Source of the DNA: Treponema sp.
GTDB lineage: Bacteria > Spirochaetota > Spirochaetia > Treponematales > Breznakiellaceae
Direction: 5' to 3'
NCBI GenBank assembly: GCA_009785215.1
Contig: WQWU01000001.1
Location: 26,046-90,045, forward strand
Length of the DNA stretch: 64,000 nucleotides
Within the stretch, counting starts at the first letter, position 1. Each line of letters starts with the position of its first letter. Under the pieces are notes generated by a model. The model had not been told where the DNA came from, searched no databases, and saw only the letters and a program-made list of their open reading frames with translations. Shown in pieces: positions 21,073-32,787 of this stretch. The translations under genes and the position numbers were made by a program.

Positions 21073-24000
21073 ATGCGCGATATTCAGGATTTTGATTCGA
21101 TAATGATACGGCTGGCTTCGCCGGATATGATCCGGTCGTGGTCTTATGGCGAAGTAAAAAAACCGGAAACAATTAATTACCGTACTCTCAGGCCGGAAAA
21201 GGAAGGTCTTTTCTGCGAACGTATTTTTGGTACAACAAAAGAATGGGAATGTTACTGCGGAAAATTTAAATCGATACGTTACAAGGGAGTAATTTGCGAC
21301 AGATGCGGAGTTGAAGTAACTCACTTTAAAGTCCGCCGCGAAAGAATGGGTCATATCGAACTTGCTGCTCCAGTATCTCATATTTGGTATTACCGCTCTG
21401 TTCCAAGCCGGATGGGTCTTCTTCTTGATCTTCCTACAAGCCAGCTTCGTTCTGTTCTTTATTATGAAAAATATATTGTAAAAGATTCCGGCGATACAGC
21501 CTTAAAAAAAGGTCAGCTTCTTTCTGAAGAAGAATTCTATGAAGCGCAGGAACGCTTTGGCGGCGGCTTTACCGCAGGCATGGGTGCAGAAGCAATCAGC
21601 GAGCTTTTGGAAAATCTTGATCTTGATCAGATGGCTGCCGAATTACGCCAAAAAATGATCGATAAAGGCGCAAAAAGCGATAAACGTCTTTTAAAGCGCA
21701 TCGAAATTGTAGAAAATTTCCGTAACTCAAATAATAAACCTCAATGGATGATTCTTAATACGATTCCTGTAATTCCGCCCGAACTGCGCCCAATGGTACA
21801 ATTAGACGGCGGCCGCTTTGCAACAAGCGATCTTAACGATCTTTACCGCAGAGTAATTAACCGCAATAACCGTCTTAAAAGACTGCAGGCTCTTAATGCT
21901 CCAGATATTATTATCCGCAACGAAAAGCGAATGCTTCAGGAAGCTGTTGATGCTTTATTTGACAACTCCAAGAAAAAGAAAGTTGTTAAAGGTTCATCAA
22001 ACAGGCCGCTTAAATCGATTTCCGATATGCTTAAAGGAAAGCAGGGGCGTTTCCGCCAAAACCTGCTTGGAAAGCGCGTAGACTATTCCGGCCGTTCAGT
22101 TATTACTGTAGGACCTGATCTTAAAATGTGGCAGTGCGGAATCCCGACAAAGATGGCGCTTGAATTATTCAAGCCTTTTATAATGAAAAAACTTGTCGAC
22201 AAAGATGTTGTTTTTAACATTAAAAAAGCAAAAATGCTTGTAGAACAGGAAACGCCGGAAGTATTTGCAATTCTTGACGAAGTTGTAAAAGAACATCCTG
22301 TGCTTCTTAACCGTGCACCGACACTGCACCGCCTTGGCATTCAGGCTTTTGAACCTGTACTTGTAGAAGGAAAAGCGATTAGGCTTCATCCGCTTGTTTG
22401 TCATGCGTTTAATGCCGACTTTGACGGCGACCAAATGGCAGTCCATGTTCCTTTAACACAGGCTGCGCAAATGGAATGCTGGACATTGATGCTCTCTGCG
22501 CGAAACCTTTTAAATCCTGCAAACGGAAAAACTATTGTATTCCCATCTCAGGATATGGTACTGGGAATCAACTTCCTTACTAGACTTAAAAGAAATGCAA
22601 AACGTCCGGGTTCAGATAAACCAGAGACAAAAGATAAAATCCCCTATTATTCATCGCCGGAAGAAGTTCTTATGGCAGTTGACAGTAAATCCCTAGACTG
22701 GGAAGCTGCTGTCCGTTTAAAACCGCCCAAATTCCCAATTTGGGATAAAGTTGGAGGAATTGCTGAAACTGATAAAAACGGAACGATTGTCACTTCTGCG
22801 GGAAGACTTGTTTTTAATGAAGAAATGCCTGATAACATTCCGTTTATCAACTATGAATTAAAAGATAAAGAATTACGTGCGCTTATTGAGTATGTTTTTA
22901 AAGAAAAAGGCTCATGGACTACAGTTCAGATGCTGGATGCGATAAAATCTACAGGATACCGTTATGCGACAGTTTTCGGCGCAACAATAGGTATGGATGA
23001 CATCATTATTCCAAAGGAAAAAACAGAAATTATCGAAAAGGCGAATAAAGAAGTAGAAGAGATTCAGAAACAATGGCACAGACAGCTTCTTACAAATGAT
23101 GAGCGCAAAAACCGCGTTATCGATATTTGGACAAAAATTAACGAAGAACTTACCAATAAAACAATGCAGACACTTGAATCTGACAGAGACGGCTTTAACT
23201 CAATTTATATGATGGCAAACTCCGGCGCCCGCGGAAGCCGCAACCAGATTCGTCAGCTTGCCGGTATGCGCGGTCTTATGGCAAAACCATCAGGTGATAT
23301 TATTGAACTTCCCATCAGGTCAAACTTTAAAGAAGGTCTTTCTGTTATCGAATTCTTTATTTCAACTAACGGCGCCCGCAAAGGTCTTGCTGATACTGCG
23401 TTAAAAACAGCAGAAGCAGGTTATCTTACACGGCGTCTTGTAGATATTGCGCAGGACATGGTTGTAAATGAAGACGACTGCGGAACCATTAACGGTATTT
23501 CTTATTCGGCGATAAAGCAGGGAGAAGAAGTAATTGAAGCGTTAAAGGATCGTATTATCGGCAGGTTCACTCTTGAACGCGTAAAACATCCCATAACCGG
23601 CGAATTAATTGTCGATGTTAATGATGAAATTACAGAAGAAATTGCACAGAGTATAGATATTGCCGGAGTAGAAACCGTGCGTATCAGAACTGTTCTTACA
23701 TGCGAAGCAAAATACGGCGTTTGCCGCAAATGTTACGGACGTAATCTTGCTACAAATCGTACCGTTGATATTGGCGAAGCTGTCGGAACAATTGCCGCTC
23801 AATCGATTGGCCAGCCTGGCACGCAGCTTACAATGCGTACGTTCCATATCGGAGGCGCCGCAACAAAGATAAGCGAAGAAAGCCGCATTACGTTAAAGTA
23901 CCCTGTATACATAAGGGATGTAATTGGAACGCCTGCGCCTATTCAGCTTGAAAGCGGACATTTACTGTTTACACGGCGAGGTTATGCTGTTGTAAATAAA

Positions 24001-25416
24001 ATAATGAAAGAATTTAAGCTTGAACGCGGCGATAAATTAATGGTATCCGACGGAAAGCGCATAAATCACGGCGATGTTATTATTAAACGCGGCTCTGAAG
24101 AAATTACTTCTCCGGAAATTGCATACGCTTTAGTTTTAAAAGATAAAGACGGAGAAGTGCTTTACCTTATTGGACAGGATCAAAAAATAGAAATAAGGAA
24201 CGGCTCTGATTTTGAAGTACAGAAAGGATCTATCGTTGAAGCGGAAAAAACAATTGCAACATTCGATCCGTTCTCTGATCCAATTATCGCAGAAGCAAGC
24301 GGAACAGTTAAATATGAAGATATTATTCTTGGCTCCACCCTTGAAGAAATTGACGATGATACAGGCAATACTGAAAAGCGCATAACGGAAAATCAGCATG
24401 AGAGCAAACAGCCGCGTATATTTATTGTCGATGATAAGGGTATAGAAGTTGCATCATGTCCTCTTCCAGCCGGAGCGATTCTTCTTGTTGATGAAGACGA
24501 TCAGATTAAAGCCGGCCGTACAATTGCAAAGACACTTAAAGAAACTGCAAAGGCTATGGATATAACTTCCGGTCTTCCGCGAATCAGCGAACTTTTCGAA
24601 GCGCGTAAGCCAAAGAGTCCTGCAGTTCTTGCAGAAGTTTCCGGAACAGTATATTTCCGCGGAATTGTAAAGAACAAAAGAAAAGTTTCTGTTATTGACA
24701 AATACGGAAGGGAATGTTCTCACTTAATTCCGATGAGTAAAAGATTAAATGTTCGTCATGGTGATACTGTAGAAGCCGGTGAACTGCTTTGTCAGGGCGC
24801 GATTAATCCGCATGATGTTCTCAGGATTCAGGGAGAAGGCAAGCTTCAGCGTTATTTAATGGATGAAATACAGCATGTTTACCGCCTGCAGGGTGTTTCG
24901 ATTAATGACAAACATATTGGTGTAATCATCAGGCAAATGATGCGCAAAGTAGAAATCCGTTTTGTAGGTGATACTAAATTTATTTATGGATCATCTGAAG
25001 ATAAATACTCTTTCCATGAAGAAAATGCCCGTGTAATTGCAGAAGGCGGACAGCCGGCAATTGCTCAGCCTATGTTCCAGGGAATAACCAAAGCTGCTCT
25101 TAATATTGATTCATTCCTTTCTGCAGCCAGTTTTCAGGAGACTACAAGGGTTCTTACAAATGCGGCAATCGAAGGAAAAACAGATTATCTGCGCGGCTTA
25201 AAAGAAAATATTATTATTGGTCATCCAATCCCTGCGGGAACAGGCATGAAACGTTACCGCAACATCAAATTATTCGATGATGAAAGCCAGGATTTAGACG
25301 AATACATGCAGGAAATTCTTGACAGACGTAAACTGGAAAACGAAGCTTCGCTTGAAGTGACCGCTGTAGAAACTGTACAGCAGGAAGAGCCGGTTATGGA
25401 TGAAGTTGAGAGCTGA
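21073..25416 (+). CDS. rpoC: RNA polymerase beta' subunit
   Basis: [15 protein letters not shown] catalytic motif. Confidence 0.99.
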   Translation: MRDIQDFDSIMIRLASPDMIRSWSYGEVKKPETINYRTLRPEKEGLFCERIFGTTKEWECYCGKFKSIRYKGVICDRCGVEVTHFKVRRERMGHIELAAPVSHIWYYRSVPSRMGLLLDLPTSQLRSVLYYEKYIVKDSGDTALKKGQLLSEEEFYEAQERFGGGFTAGMGAEAISELLENLDLDQMAAELRQKMIDKGAKSDKRLLKRIEIVENFRNSNNKPQWMILNTIPVIPPELRPMVQLDGGRFATSDLNDLYRRVINRNNRLKRLQALNAPDIIIRNEKRMLQEAVDALFDNSKKKKVVKGSSNRPLKSISDMLKGKQGRFRQNLLGKRVDYSGRSVITVGPDLKMWQCGIPTKMALELFKPFIMKKLVDKDVVFNIKKAKMLVEQETPEVFAILDEVVKEHPVLLNRAPTLHRLGIQAFEPVLVEGKAIRLHPLVCHAFNADFDGDQMAVHVPLTQAAQMECWTLMLSARNLLNPANGKTIVFPSQDMVLGINFLTRLKRNAKRPGSDKPETKDKIPYYSSPEEVLMAVDSKSLDWEAAVRLKPPKFPIWDKVGGIAETDKNGTIVTSAGRLVFNEEMPDNIPFINYELKDKELRALIEYVFKEKGSWTTVQMLDAIKSTGYRYATVFGATIGMDDIIIPKEKTEIIEKANKEVEEIQKQWHRQLLTNDERKNRVIDIWTKINEELTNKTMQTLESDRDGFNSIYMMANSGARGSRNQIRQLAGMRGLMAKPSGDIIELPIRSNFKEGLSVIEFFISTNGARKGLADTALKTAEAGYLTRRLVDIAQDMVVNEDDCGTINGISYSAIKQGEEVIEALKDRIIGRFTLERVKHPITGELIVDVNDEITEEIAQSIDIAGVETVRIRTVLTCEAKYGVCRKCYGRNLATNRTVDIGEAVGTIAAQSIGQPGTQLTMRTFHIGGAATKISEESRITLKYPVYIRDVIGTPAPIQLESGHLLFTRRGYAVVNKIMKEFKLERGDKLMVSDGKRINHGDVIIKRGSEEITSPEIAYALVLKDKDGEVLYLIGQDQKIEIRNGSDFEVQKGSIVEAEKTIATFDPFSDPIIAEASGTVKYEDIILGSTLEEIDDDTGNTEKRITENQHESKQPRIFIVDDKGIEVASCPLPAGAILLVDEDDQIKAGRTIAKTLKETAKAMDITSGLPRISELFEARKPKSPAVLAEVSGTVYFRGIVKNKRKVSVIDKYGRECSHLIPMSKRLNVRHGDTVEAGELLCQGAINPHDVLRIQGEGKLQRYLMDEIQHVYRLQGVSINDKHIGVIIRQMMRKVEIRFVGDTKFIYGSSEDKYSFHEENARVIAEGGQPAIAQPMFQGITKAALNIDSFLSAASFQETTRVLTNAAIEGKTDYLRGLKENIIIGHPIPAGTGMKRYRNIKLFDDESQDLDEYMQEILDRRKLENEASLEVTAVETVQQEEPVMDEVES

Positions 25417-25418
25417 TT

Positions 25419-26651
25419 TTGCAGTATCGTTTGGACAGGAAAACCGGTAATAAAATATCTAACCTAAGTTTAGGCTGTATGCGTTTTCCCAAAACACTCG
25501 GTATTACTGATATGCAGAAAACCGAAGAGCTGATTATGCGTTCCATAGAAAGGGGCGTAAACTATTTTGATACCGCCTGGATTTATCCGGGCAGTGAAGA
25601 AGCGCTTGGTTCTGTTTTATTCAGGAATAATGTCCGTTACAAGGTTTTTATTGCGACAAAATTGCCGATTATTCTGCTGAAAGATAAATTTGATACCCAG
25701 GATTTTGATAATTATTTTAATCAATCGCTTAAAAGGCTTAAAACCGATTACATTGATTATTACCTATTGCATATGATGACTGACATGGAACAATGGACAA
25801 AATTAAAAAATGCAGGTATTGAAAACTGGATAGCTAAGAAAAAAAGTTCAGGACAGATAAAACAGATTGGTTTTTCTTTTCATGGTTCGGGAAATGAATT
25901 TTTAAAAATACTTAATGATTACAATTGGGAATTGGCGCTGATTCAATACAATTATTTTGACGAAAATTATCAAGCGGGTGTTACGGGGCTAAAAGCTGCC
26001 GCTGTAAAAATGCCTGTTGTTGTTATGGAACCGCTTCTTGGCGGAAAACTTGCAACAGGGCTTCCGAAAGAAGCAGTTAACATCTTTAAAAAGGCCAATT
26101 CAAATCTGCCGGCAGGCGGATGGACACCGGCAGGATGGGCATTAAACTGGTTGTGGAATCAGAGCGAAGTAACATCGGTTCTTTCCGGCATGAGTACAAT
26201 GGAACAGCTTGACGAAAACCTGGGTCTTGCAGAAAAAGCAGAAGCGAATAGTTTGAATGATTCACAGAAAGATGTTTATAAAGCCGTGCTTGAATCGATA
26301 AAAAAAACTACAAAAGTTAATTGTACAGGATGTAATTATTGCATGCCCTGTCCTGTAGGAGTAAATATTTCCGGTTGTTTTTCTGCTTACAATGCCATGT
26401 ATTCTATGGGATATATCGAGGGCATGAAACAATTTGCAACCAGCACAGGATTTACTTCTGCAAAAAGCGGCAGCCCGGGTTTATGTATTAAGTGCGGAGT
26501 ATGCGAACCAAATTGCCCGCAGGGTATATCTATTATGAAAGAATTAAAAATTGTTTATAAAAAAATGGAACCGTGGTTTATAAAATTTGTGGGTTCCTGT
26601 GTCCGTGCCGCCCTCGGCAAGCCCCGCAAAAAAAATGAAACTTCAATATAA
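25419..26651 (+). CDS. Aldo/keto reductase with C-terminal 4Fe-4S clusters
   Basis: SLGCMRFPKT, RGVNYFDTAWIY, NCTGCNYCMPCPVGV, CIKCGVCEPNCPQ. Confidence 0.9.
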   Translation: MQYRLDRKTGNKISNLSLGCMRFPKTLGITDMQKTEELIMRSIERGVNYFDTAWIYPGSEEALGSVLFRNNVRYKVFIATKLPIILLKDKFDTQDFDNYFNQSLKRLKTDYIDYYLLHMMTDMEQWTKLKNAGIENWIAKKKSSGQIKQIGFSFHGSGNEFLKILNDYNWELALIQYNYFDENYQAGVTGLKAAAVKMPVVVMEPLLGGKLATGLPKEAVNIFKKANSNLPAGGWTPAGWALNWLWNQSEVTSVLSGMSTMEQLDENLGLAEKAEANSLNDSQKDVYKAVLESIKKTTKVNCTGCNYCMPCPVGVNISGCFSAYNAMYSMGYIEGMKQFATSTGFTSAKSGSPGLCIKCGVCEPNCPQGISIMKELKIVYKKMEPWFIKFVGSCVRAALGKPRKKNETSI

Positions 26652-26667
26652 AAAATATATAAAGAAG

Positions 26668-26748
26668 ACCTCTCGCGGAGACGCGGAGACGCAGAGTTTT
26701 AATTCGAAAGCTCTCTTTTCTTCCTCTGCGCCACTGCGCCTCTGCGAG
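26668..26748. repeat. Dispersed CTCTGCG-type repeat, two copies in inverted orientation
   Basis: CTCTCGCGGAGACGCGGAGACGCAGAG ... CTCTGCGCCACTGCGCCTCTGCGAG immediately before the znuA ATG. Confidence 0.85.
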
Positions 26749-27618
26749 ATGGTATTTTTGATTATTTTTTTATTATTTATTTTTTCTTGCTCTCGCTCAG
26801 CTTTGAATGATAAACTTTTAATCGTTGTAAGTATTCCGCCCCAGGCCTGGTTTGTTTCGCAGATTGCAGGAGATAATACAGAAGTAATAGTTCTTGTTCC
26901 TCCAGGGCAGAATCCTCATAACTACGAACCAACGCCAAGGCAGATAAGAACGTTAACTTCGGCAAAAACGTGGATTTTATCAGGTACTGAATTTGAAATA
27001 AGCCTTCGCCCCAAAATTGAAGCGCTTTTTCCCGATTTATTAATTGTGGATGGAACTGAACATGTAGATTTTAGATTATTAACGCATCATGAGTTACATG
27101 ATTGTGACCATGATCATGATCACTCTTCTTTGGAGATAGACAGACATACATGGCTTGGAAGAATACCTGCAATAAAACTTATTAATACTGTAACACAAAC
27201 GCTTTATCGATTTGATCAGGAAAATGGAGATATTTATTTCGAAAGAATGAATAATACAATTTGGGATATTAATAATGTTTTTGATGAATTAAAAATACTT
27301 CTTGCTCCATTGTACGGAAAAAGCGTTTTTGTTTATCATCCCAGTTTCGGCTATTTCTTTGATGAATTTAATATTTATCAGGAAGCTGTAGAGACAGGCG
27401 GCAAAGAACCAACTCCTCGTCAGCTTAATTTATTGATAGAAAAAATGATAGAAGAAAAACCCGCAGCAATTTTTGTTCAAACACAATTCCCGGTAAATGC
27501 GGCAAGAACAATTGCAAATACTGCTGGCGCTCAGGTACTTGAAATGGATCCGCTGGCTGCAGATTGGCTTGAAAATATCCGGCGAATGGGTGAAACGCTG
27601 CAGAAGGCAATTCCATGA
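26749..27618 (+). CDS. znuA: Zinc ABC transporter substrate-binding lipoprotein (ZnuA-like)
   Basis: MVFLIIFLLFIFSCSRS lipobox; PPGQNPHNYEPTPRQIRTL; His-rich HHELHDCDHDHDHSS; upstream N-terminal extension in track is repeat-derived. Confidence 0.85.
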   Translation: MVFLIIFLLFIFSCSRSALNDKLLIVVSIPPQAWFVSQIAGDNTEVIVLVPPGQNPHNYEPTPRQIRTLTSAKTWILSGTEFEISLRPKIEALFPDLLIVDGTEHVDFRLLTHHELHDCDHDHDHSSLEIDRHTWLGRIPAIKLINTVTQTLYRFDQENGDIYFERMNNTIWDINNVFDELKILLAPLYGKSVFVYHPSFGYFFDEFNIYQEAVETGGKEPTPRQLNLLIEKMIEEKPAAIFVQTQFPVNAARTIANTAGAQVLEMDPLAADWLENIRRMGETLQKAIP

Positions 27619-28343
27619 AAAATTATAACGAAAGCGGAATAATTGTCAGTTTTGAATCTGTTTCTTTTTCGTACGGCAATGTAAAAATTCTTGAAAATGC
27701 ATCGTTTCATATACACAACGGAGAATTCGTTGCCATGGTTGGCGCAAATGGTTCGGGAAAAACTACAGTATTAAAACTGCTTCTTGGTTTTGAAACACCA
27801 ACTGCCGGTTGTATAAATATTTTTGAAAATAATTTTGCATATGTTTCACAATATATGCCTTCCGATAACTTGTTTCCCATTACTGTGCGTGATATTGTCA
27901 GAATGGGTCTTTTGCTTCCATCCAAAAGGTATCCCAGGAAAAGTTTAAATGATTCAGTCTGCGAAGCAATGGAAAAAACCGGAGTTTCAGATATAATATC
28001 CAGGTCTTATATGTCGCTTTCCGGCGGACAAAAGCGAAGAACACTTGTTGCCCGTGCGTTAGCTGCAAAACCCAAGTTCCTTGTATTGGACGAACCTGCA
28101 GCAAATATGGACATGGAAAGTGAAGCCAGTCTTTATGAAACACTTGGCGCTTACAAAGGGAAAACAACAATTCTTATTGTTACGCATAATACAGAGTTTG
28201 TTACGCCGCTTACAGACAGAGTTTTATGCCTTGGAAACGGATATAATATTCTTCAGCATCAAACTGAAAAAATACAGATGCGCAGCTGCAGAAAAAATCA
28301 GGATGTGCGCGTGCTTCACAATGAAAATATTTCATGCTGCTAG
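27615..28343 (+). CDS. znuC: Zinc ABC transporter ATP-binding protein
   Basis: GANGSGKTTVLKLL Walker A, LSGGQKRRTLVARALA signature, LVLDEPAANMD. Confidence 0.9.
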   Translation: MKNYNESGIIVSFESVSFSYGNVKILENASFHIHNGEFVAMVGANGSGKTTVLKLLLGFETPTAGCINIFENNFAYVSQYMPSDNLFPITVRDIVRMGLLLPSKRYPRKSLNDSVCEAMEKTGVSDIISRSYMSLSGGQKRRTLVARALAAKPKFLVLDEPAANMDMESEASLYETLGAYKGKTTILIVTHNTEFVTPLTDRVLCLGNGYNILQHQTEKIQMRSCRKNQDVRVLHNENISCC

Positions 28344-28351
28344 GGAATTAT

Positions 28352-29191
28352 ATGTTGGATTTTTTTGAAGCATTAATAAATGTAAATTTTCCCTTTTTGC
28401 GGAATGCTTTTATAGCTGGTTTGTTATCATCTGTGCTTTTTGGAATACTGGGTTCAATTGTAACAGTGCGAAGGATTGGCAGTCTGGCAGGCGCAATATC
28501 CCATGCTGTGCTTGGCGGTATTGGAATGGCATTGTATATTTCTGCAAGATTTATTCCCGGTTTTCCGCCAATTGCAGGCGCATTTATCTTTGCTGTTTTA
28601 AGCGCGTTAATTATAGGATTTGTTTCTTTAAAAGCCAAACAACGCGAGGATACTGTAATTAATGCGATCTGGGTTATTGGAATGAGTCTTGGTCTTTTAT
28701 TTATGGCGAAAACACCCGGATATGCAGATCCGGCAGCATGGTTATTTGGAAATATCCTGTTAATTTCCAATATTGATATTATTCTGCTTGTTATTCTTGA
28801 TATTGTTGTCATTTTTTTAACATGGCGTTTTTATGCGCAGATAGAATCTTCATCTTTTGATGCAGATTTTGCAAGAACCCGGGGTGTTCCTGTGGATTTA
28901 ATCTTTTTTTTGATTCTTGGTTTAACTGCAATTGCCATTGTTCTATTGCAAACATTCGTTGGCATTGTTATGGTTATTGCTATGCTGACTCTTCCATCGG
29001 GCTGTGCTGCAGTTTTTTCCCGGAGTCTTGGAGGAATGATGTTTTTTAGCTGTTTATTTGCAGTGATTTTTTCTGCAGCGGGGCTTATTTCCGGCTGGAT
29101 TTTTGATCTGCCAGTCGGCGCTATGACAGTTATTATTGCAGGTATTGTATTTCTGGGTATTTCGTTAATTCGTGTCTTGCGTAAAAATTAA
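28352..29191 (+). CDS. znuB: Zinc ABC transporter permease
   Basis: ABC-3 family permease (AISHAVLGGIG), operon position. Confidence 0.9.
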   Translation: MLDFFEALINVNFPFLRNAFIAGLLSSVLFGILGSIVTVRRIGSLAGAISHAVLGGIGMALYISARFIPGFPPIAGAFIFAVLSALIIGFVSLKAKQREDTVINAIWVIGMSLGLLFMAKTPGYADPAAWLFGNILLISNIDIILLVILDIVVIFLTWRFYAQIESSSFDADFARTRGVPVDLIFFLILGLTAIAIVLLQTFVGIVMVIAMLTLPSGCAAVFSRSLGGMMFFSCLFAVIFSAAGLISGWIFDLPVGAMTVIIAGIVFLGISLIRVLRKN

Positions 29192-29212
29192 AACGAATGT
29201 TATAATAAAAAA

Positions 29213-29572
29213 ATGAGCAGCTGCCTGTTTTGTAAAATAATCGCAGGAGAAATTCCAAGTAAGAAACTCTTTGAATCAGATGATATATTGGCTTTTTACG
29301 ATATAAAACCAATGGCTCCTGTGCATTTTTTAGTTGTTCCTAAAAAACACATTGCAAATTTACTGGAACTGGAAGCGGAAGATTCTGCATTAGTTGGAAA
29401 ATTATTTTTTAAGGCTCAGGAACTTGCAAAAGAGCTTGGATGCGGAGAAAAAGGCGGCCGTTTTATCATTAATGCAAAAAAAGACGGCGGACAGACAGTA
29501 GATCATTTACATATTCATTTTCTTGGCGGACGCGCATTGCGCCCGAAACTAACATCATGGTTTCTTGGGTAA
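29213..29572 (+). CDS. HIT family protein
   Basis: CLFCKIIAGEIPSKKLFE ... HLHIHFLGG. Confidence 0.95.
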   Translation: MSSCLFCKIIAGEIPSKKLFESDDILAFYDIKPMAPVHFLVVPKKHIANLLELEAEDSALVGKLFFKAQELAKELGCGEKGGRFIINAKKDGGQTVDHLHIHFLGGRALRPKLTSWFLG

Positions 29573-29583
29573 AGGAAAAATAA

Positions 29584-30255
29584 ATGGCAATAGAAAAACA
29601 TATTAATTTTTTTGAAATGCAAAAAGCATGTCAAAAACCCGGCTGTCCTCTTTGTACAATTGTAAGGGAACGTGCATTTAAATACATAGACAACACATTG
29701 TTTGAAAACATTACAAACCGGGGTTTTAGAGCTCAATACCGCGCTGCCGGGGGATTTTGTTCGTTTCATTCAAGAGGTTTAGTTTCATTCCGTGACGGTC
29801 TTGCTGTTGCCATACTTGCAAAAGATATTCTGGAAGACAGGATTAAATGTTTCGAAAAAAGACTGCCGTGGAAACCCAAAGGAAAATGCCCAGTTTGTAT
29901 TGAACGTGAAAAAATTGAACAGGAATATCTGGATTTTTTAAGTAACTCTGGCGGCAATACGCCGGAAGAACAGGAACTGCGCATATTTTTTACAAATTCC
30001 GATGGTTTATGCGCTCCTCATTATGCCGGTCTTCTTTTTACGCCAAAAGGATCAAAAAGAACAGTTCCTATTTGGATAAAAAATTTTCAGGAACGCAAAT
30101 TTACCGAATTATTTAAAAGGCTGGAAGTTTTTACAGAGTTATCCGCATACGGCAGACAAAAAGAATTTGCGCAATTAAGCGAAAAAGACCAGGTTGTTTG
30201 GAAAGAAGCTGCAGCCTGCTTAACAGAGGATATAGACAGCTCATTACCGGCTTAA
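29584..30255 (+). CDS. Cys-pair-rich protein, DUF6062-like
   Basis: CQKPGCPLC, CPVCIEREK, CAPHY; family name from recall, not searched. Confidence 0.55.
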   Translation: MAIEKHINFFEMQKACQKPGCPLCTIVRERAFKYIDNTLFENITNRGFRAQYRAAGGFCSFHSRGLVSFRDGLAVAILAKDILEDRIKCFEKRLPWKPKGKCPVCIEREKIEQEYLDFLSNSGGNTPEEQELRIFFTNSDGLCAPHYAGLLFTPKGSKRTVPIWIKNFQERKFTELFKRLEVFTELSAYGRQKEFAQLSEKDQVVWKEAAACLTEDIDSSLPA

Positions 30256-31326
30256 TCTTTCTACTACAGGAACCAAAACACGCATGCGGACAACTCTGCC
30301 GCCTCCGTTTGCCCTATGGCGGTAAATCTCGCCGTCATTTGTAAACGGCACTTCTTCTCCGGAAAACGGAGGCGCTCTTCTTTGCGTCCAATGAAGAGCC
30401 GGGTCTTTTAAAGAAACAGCAGGGTTAGAAGGGTTAAAATAAATAAACGAGTCATGCGCTCCCCGCTCGTCCTGCGGCGCAACATTTGTGCATTGCAGAT
30501 AACGGATAACACCCCTAGAAAAATCTATTGATTGAATAATTGCAGAATGAACAACAGTACCTTCCATATCCCTGAAAAGAATAATATCGGCTGGACGTAA
30601 ATTGCGGATTTCGTCGTTTACAGGAATTATCTGAGCGCTTCTTGAATTAAAAAAAGCAGTGCCGATAAACCGCGCAGGGTCGGCGCCGCGGGGAGCGCCA
30701 AGAGAGGGGTCTAATACCCTGCTAAGATCTACACCGCCCTGTCTTGCAACATAGGAAAGAATGTGCCAGACAAATCCTGAACAATCTACGCCAATACGGC
30801 CTATGCAGTAAAGGTAATTATATACATCGCTTTCCTGCACACCCCTTCCAGATGTTAAAACAAAAGGGCGGTGCGGAAGCCCTCTGTATGTTCCGGCTTT
30901 TATCCGCGCGATTATAAAAAGGTCAGAAGACATACTCCACCTTGCTTCATTCATATCAAAAATTATTACTTTTTCGCGCCCTGATGAAAGCGCTTTAACA
31001 TATTCATCAAACTCTCTGGAATTCAGAATATCTTCAATAACCGGCCACAAGGCCTGCGGGTTTCCTTTACCGCCTAAATAAATTTCCCAGCCTCTTTCCA
31101 GAAGCGTGTCTCTCTCGTTATTCATGGCAAAAGGGAGGCGGATATTCATTATCCTGTCACCTATTATTCTTGTTCTGAAAAACTGCCGGTATGCTTCTTC
31201 TATTATCCGTTCAATTGGTTTTTCCCAAAGATGCGCCGGATCAGAAAAAGAAACAAGCGGATCATTCAAAGCAAAAGAGAATGGGGCAGAAATTACCAGT
31301 AAGATAATAACAAGGCTAAATTTCAA
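30244..31326 (-). CDS. Secreted NlpC/P60-like (CHAP-type) protein
   Basis: Signal peptide; VDCSGFVWHIL Cys motif; DIILFRDMEGTVVHSAIIQ His motif. Confidence 0.6.
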   Translation of the reverse strand: MKFSLVIILLVISAPFSFALNDPLVSFSDPAHLWEKPIERIIEEAYRQFFRTRIIGDRIMNIRLPFAMNNERDTLLERGWEIYLGGKGNPQALWPVIEDILNSREFDEYVKALSSGREKVIIFDMNEARWSMSSDLFIIARIKAGTYRGLPHRPFVLTSGRGVQESDVYNYLYCIGRIGVDCSGFVWHILSYVARQGGVDLSRVLDPSLGAPRGADPARFIGTAFFNSRSAQIIPVNDEIRNLRPADIILFRDMEGTVVHSAIIQSIDFSRGVIRYLQCTNVAPQDERGAHDSFIYFNPSNPAVSLKDPALHWTQRRAPPFSGEEVPFTNDGEIYRHRANGGGRVVRMRVLVPVVERLSR

Positions 31327-32107
31327 GATTATCTTTTTCTATATCCTTAAAATAATTGACAGTTCCAACTTTTAATTCTTCTGTAGCTTCATCATCGCAG
31401 ACAATGATTGCTTTCTGATGCATCTGTAAACAGGAAACAGTCCACATATGATTTACGCCTTCTTCTATGACTGCTCTAAGCGCTTTTGCTTTTGCGCGTC
31501 CGCTTACAATAATTATAACTTCGCGGGCATCCATTACAGTACCCACACCCACGGTTAGGGCAGTAGTCGGCATTTTAGATAAATCTCCGTCAAAGAAACG
31601 TGCATTTGAAGCTTTTGATTCCGCTGTAAGAGTTTTTACTCTTGTGCGGGAGATTAAAGATGAACCCGGTTCATTAAATGCAATATGCCCGTCATTTCCC
31701 ATGCCGCCGAGAAAAAGGTCTATACCTCCTTCTGCTGCAATTGCTTCTTCGTAAAGGCGGCATTCATTCTCCGGATCTTTAGTTTTGCCGTCTAAAAGGT
31801 GCACATGTTTGCGATCAATATCAATATGATTAAAAAGATTCTGCATCATAAAGTAATGATAGCTTTGCGGATGGCTGGAATCGAGGCCGATATACTCATC
31901 CATATTAAAGGTTCGCACATTTTTAAATGTGAGCTTGCCTTCTTTGTACATTTTGATAAATTCACGGTAAATTCCCAAAGGACTGGATCCTGTCGGAAGC
32001 CCAAGAACAAAAGGTTTGCCCTGTAAATGAGAATTAATTTTATTCATTATATAATTTGCAGCCCATTTACTGGCTTTTTCATAGTTGGGAAGGATAATTA
32101 AACGCAT
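31316..32107 (-). CDS. nagB: Glucosamine-6-phosphate deaminase
   Basis: LGLPTGSSPLGIYREF, NMDEYIGL, GGMGNDGHIAFNEPGSS. Confidence 0.96.
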   Translation of the reverse strand: MRLIILPNYEKASKWAANYIMNKINSHLQGKPFVLGLPTGSSPLGIYREFIKMYKEGKLTFKNVRTFNMDEYIGLDSSHPQSYHYFMMQNLFNHIDIDRKHVHLLDGKTKDPENECRLYEEAIAAEGGIDLFLGGMGNDGHIAFNEPGSSLISRTRVKTLTAESKASNARFFDGDLSKMPTTALTVGVGTVMDAREVIIIVSGRAKAKALRAVIEEGVNHMWTVSCLQMHQKAIIVCDDEATEELKVGTVNYFKDIEKDNLEI

Positions 32108-32186
32108 GAAGAACCCCCAAACACAGAATGTGAAGCCAGCTCCGCCGCATAACCGAAATGAGATTTATTTTTTAATTATGCTGAGA

Positions 32187-32624
32187 CTACCGCTTAAGTA
32201 CGGAAACAACCCTTTCCAGAACTTTTTTTCTATCCAATGGTTTCACAATGTAGCTCTTGGCTCCCATAAGGAGACATTTTTTTACAACATCTTCTTTACC
32301 CAGGGCGCTTACCATTATTATATTGGCCTGCTTGTCAAATTCAAGAATTTTTTCCAATGCAGAAACACCATCCATAACCGGCATTGTAATGTCCATGGTA
32401 ACCAAATCAATGTTTGGATGCAAAGCTTTGTACTTTTCGACACCTTGTGCACCATCGGCAGCTGTATCCGCTACATCAAAACCTTCAGAGGTGAAGATCT
32501 GCCCCAGCTGTTTTGCGATGAACATTGAGTCGTCAACAACCAGAACCCGATATGGTACTCCCTCCGGTTTTATTCCTTCTGCGGTTTTTTCATTGATATT
32601 AGGCATATCAGTCTTTGCTATCAT
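32187..32624 (-). CDS. CheY-like response regulator
   Basis: LVVDDSMFIAKQL, TMDITMPVMDG, KSYIVKPL. Confidence 0.9.
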   Translation of the reverse strand: MIAKTDMPNINEKTAEGIKPEGVPYRVLVVDDSMFIAKQLGQIFTSEGFDVADTAADGAQGVEKYKALHPNIDLVTMDITMPVMDGVSALEKILEFDKQANIIMVSALGKEDVVKKCLLMGAKSYIVKPLDRKKVLERVVSVLKR

Positions 32625-32787
32625 CCTGTACGCTCCTCTGTCTTGAATATATGATATAATTCAAAAATAGTCAAGTACTTGTATAGTATCTTAAGTGTAT
32701 TATCGACATATATGTAAAAATATTTCAAGTAATATGGTGTTTTTATTTTTCAGAATATTGATTTTTGGGGATATAGAGGAGATGTTG

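Noticed and set aside
24136-24723. Several minus-strand ORFs inside rpoC (and similar ones in rpoB)
   Set aside because: Antisense to highly conserved coding sequence with no independent support.
26587-26748. N-terminal 54 residues of the ZnuA-like track ORF
   Set aside because: Overlaps the end of the aldo/keto reductase gene and the dispersed repeat; the lipoprotein signal begins at 26749.
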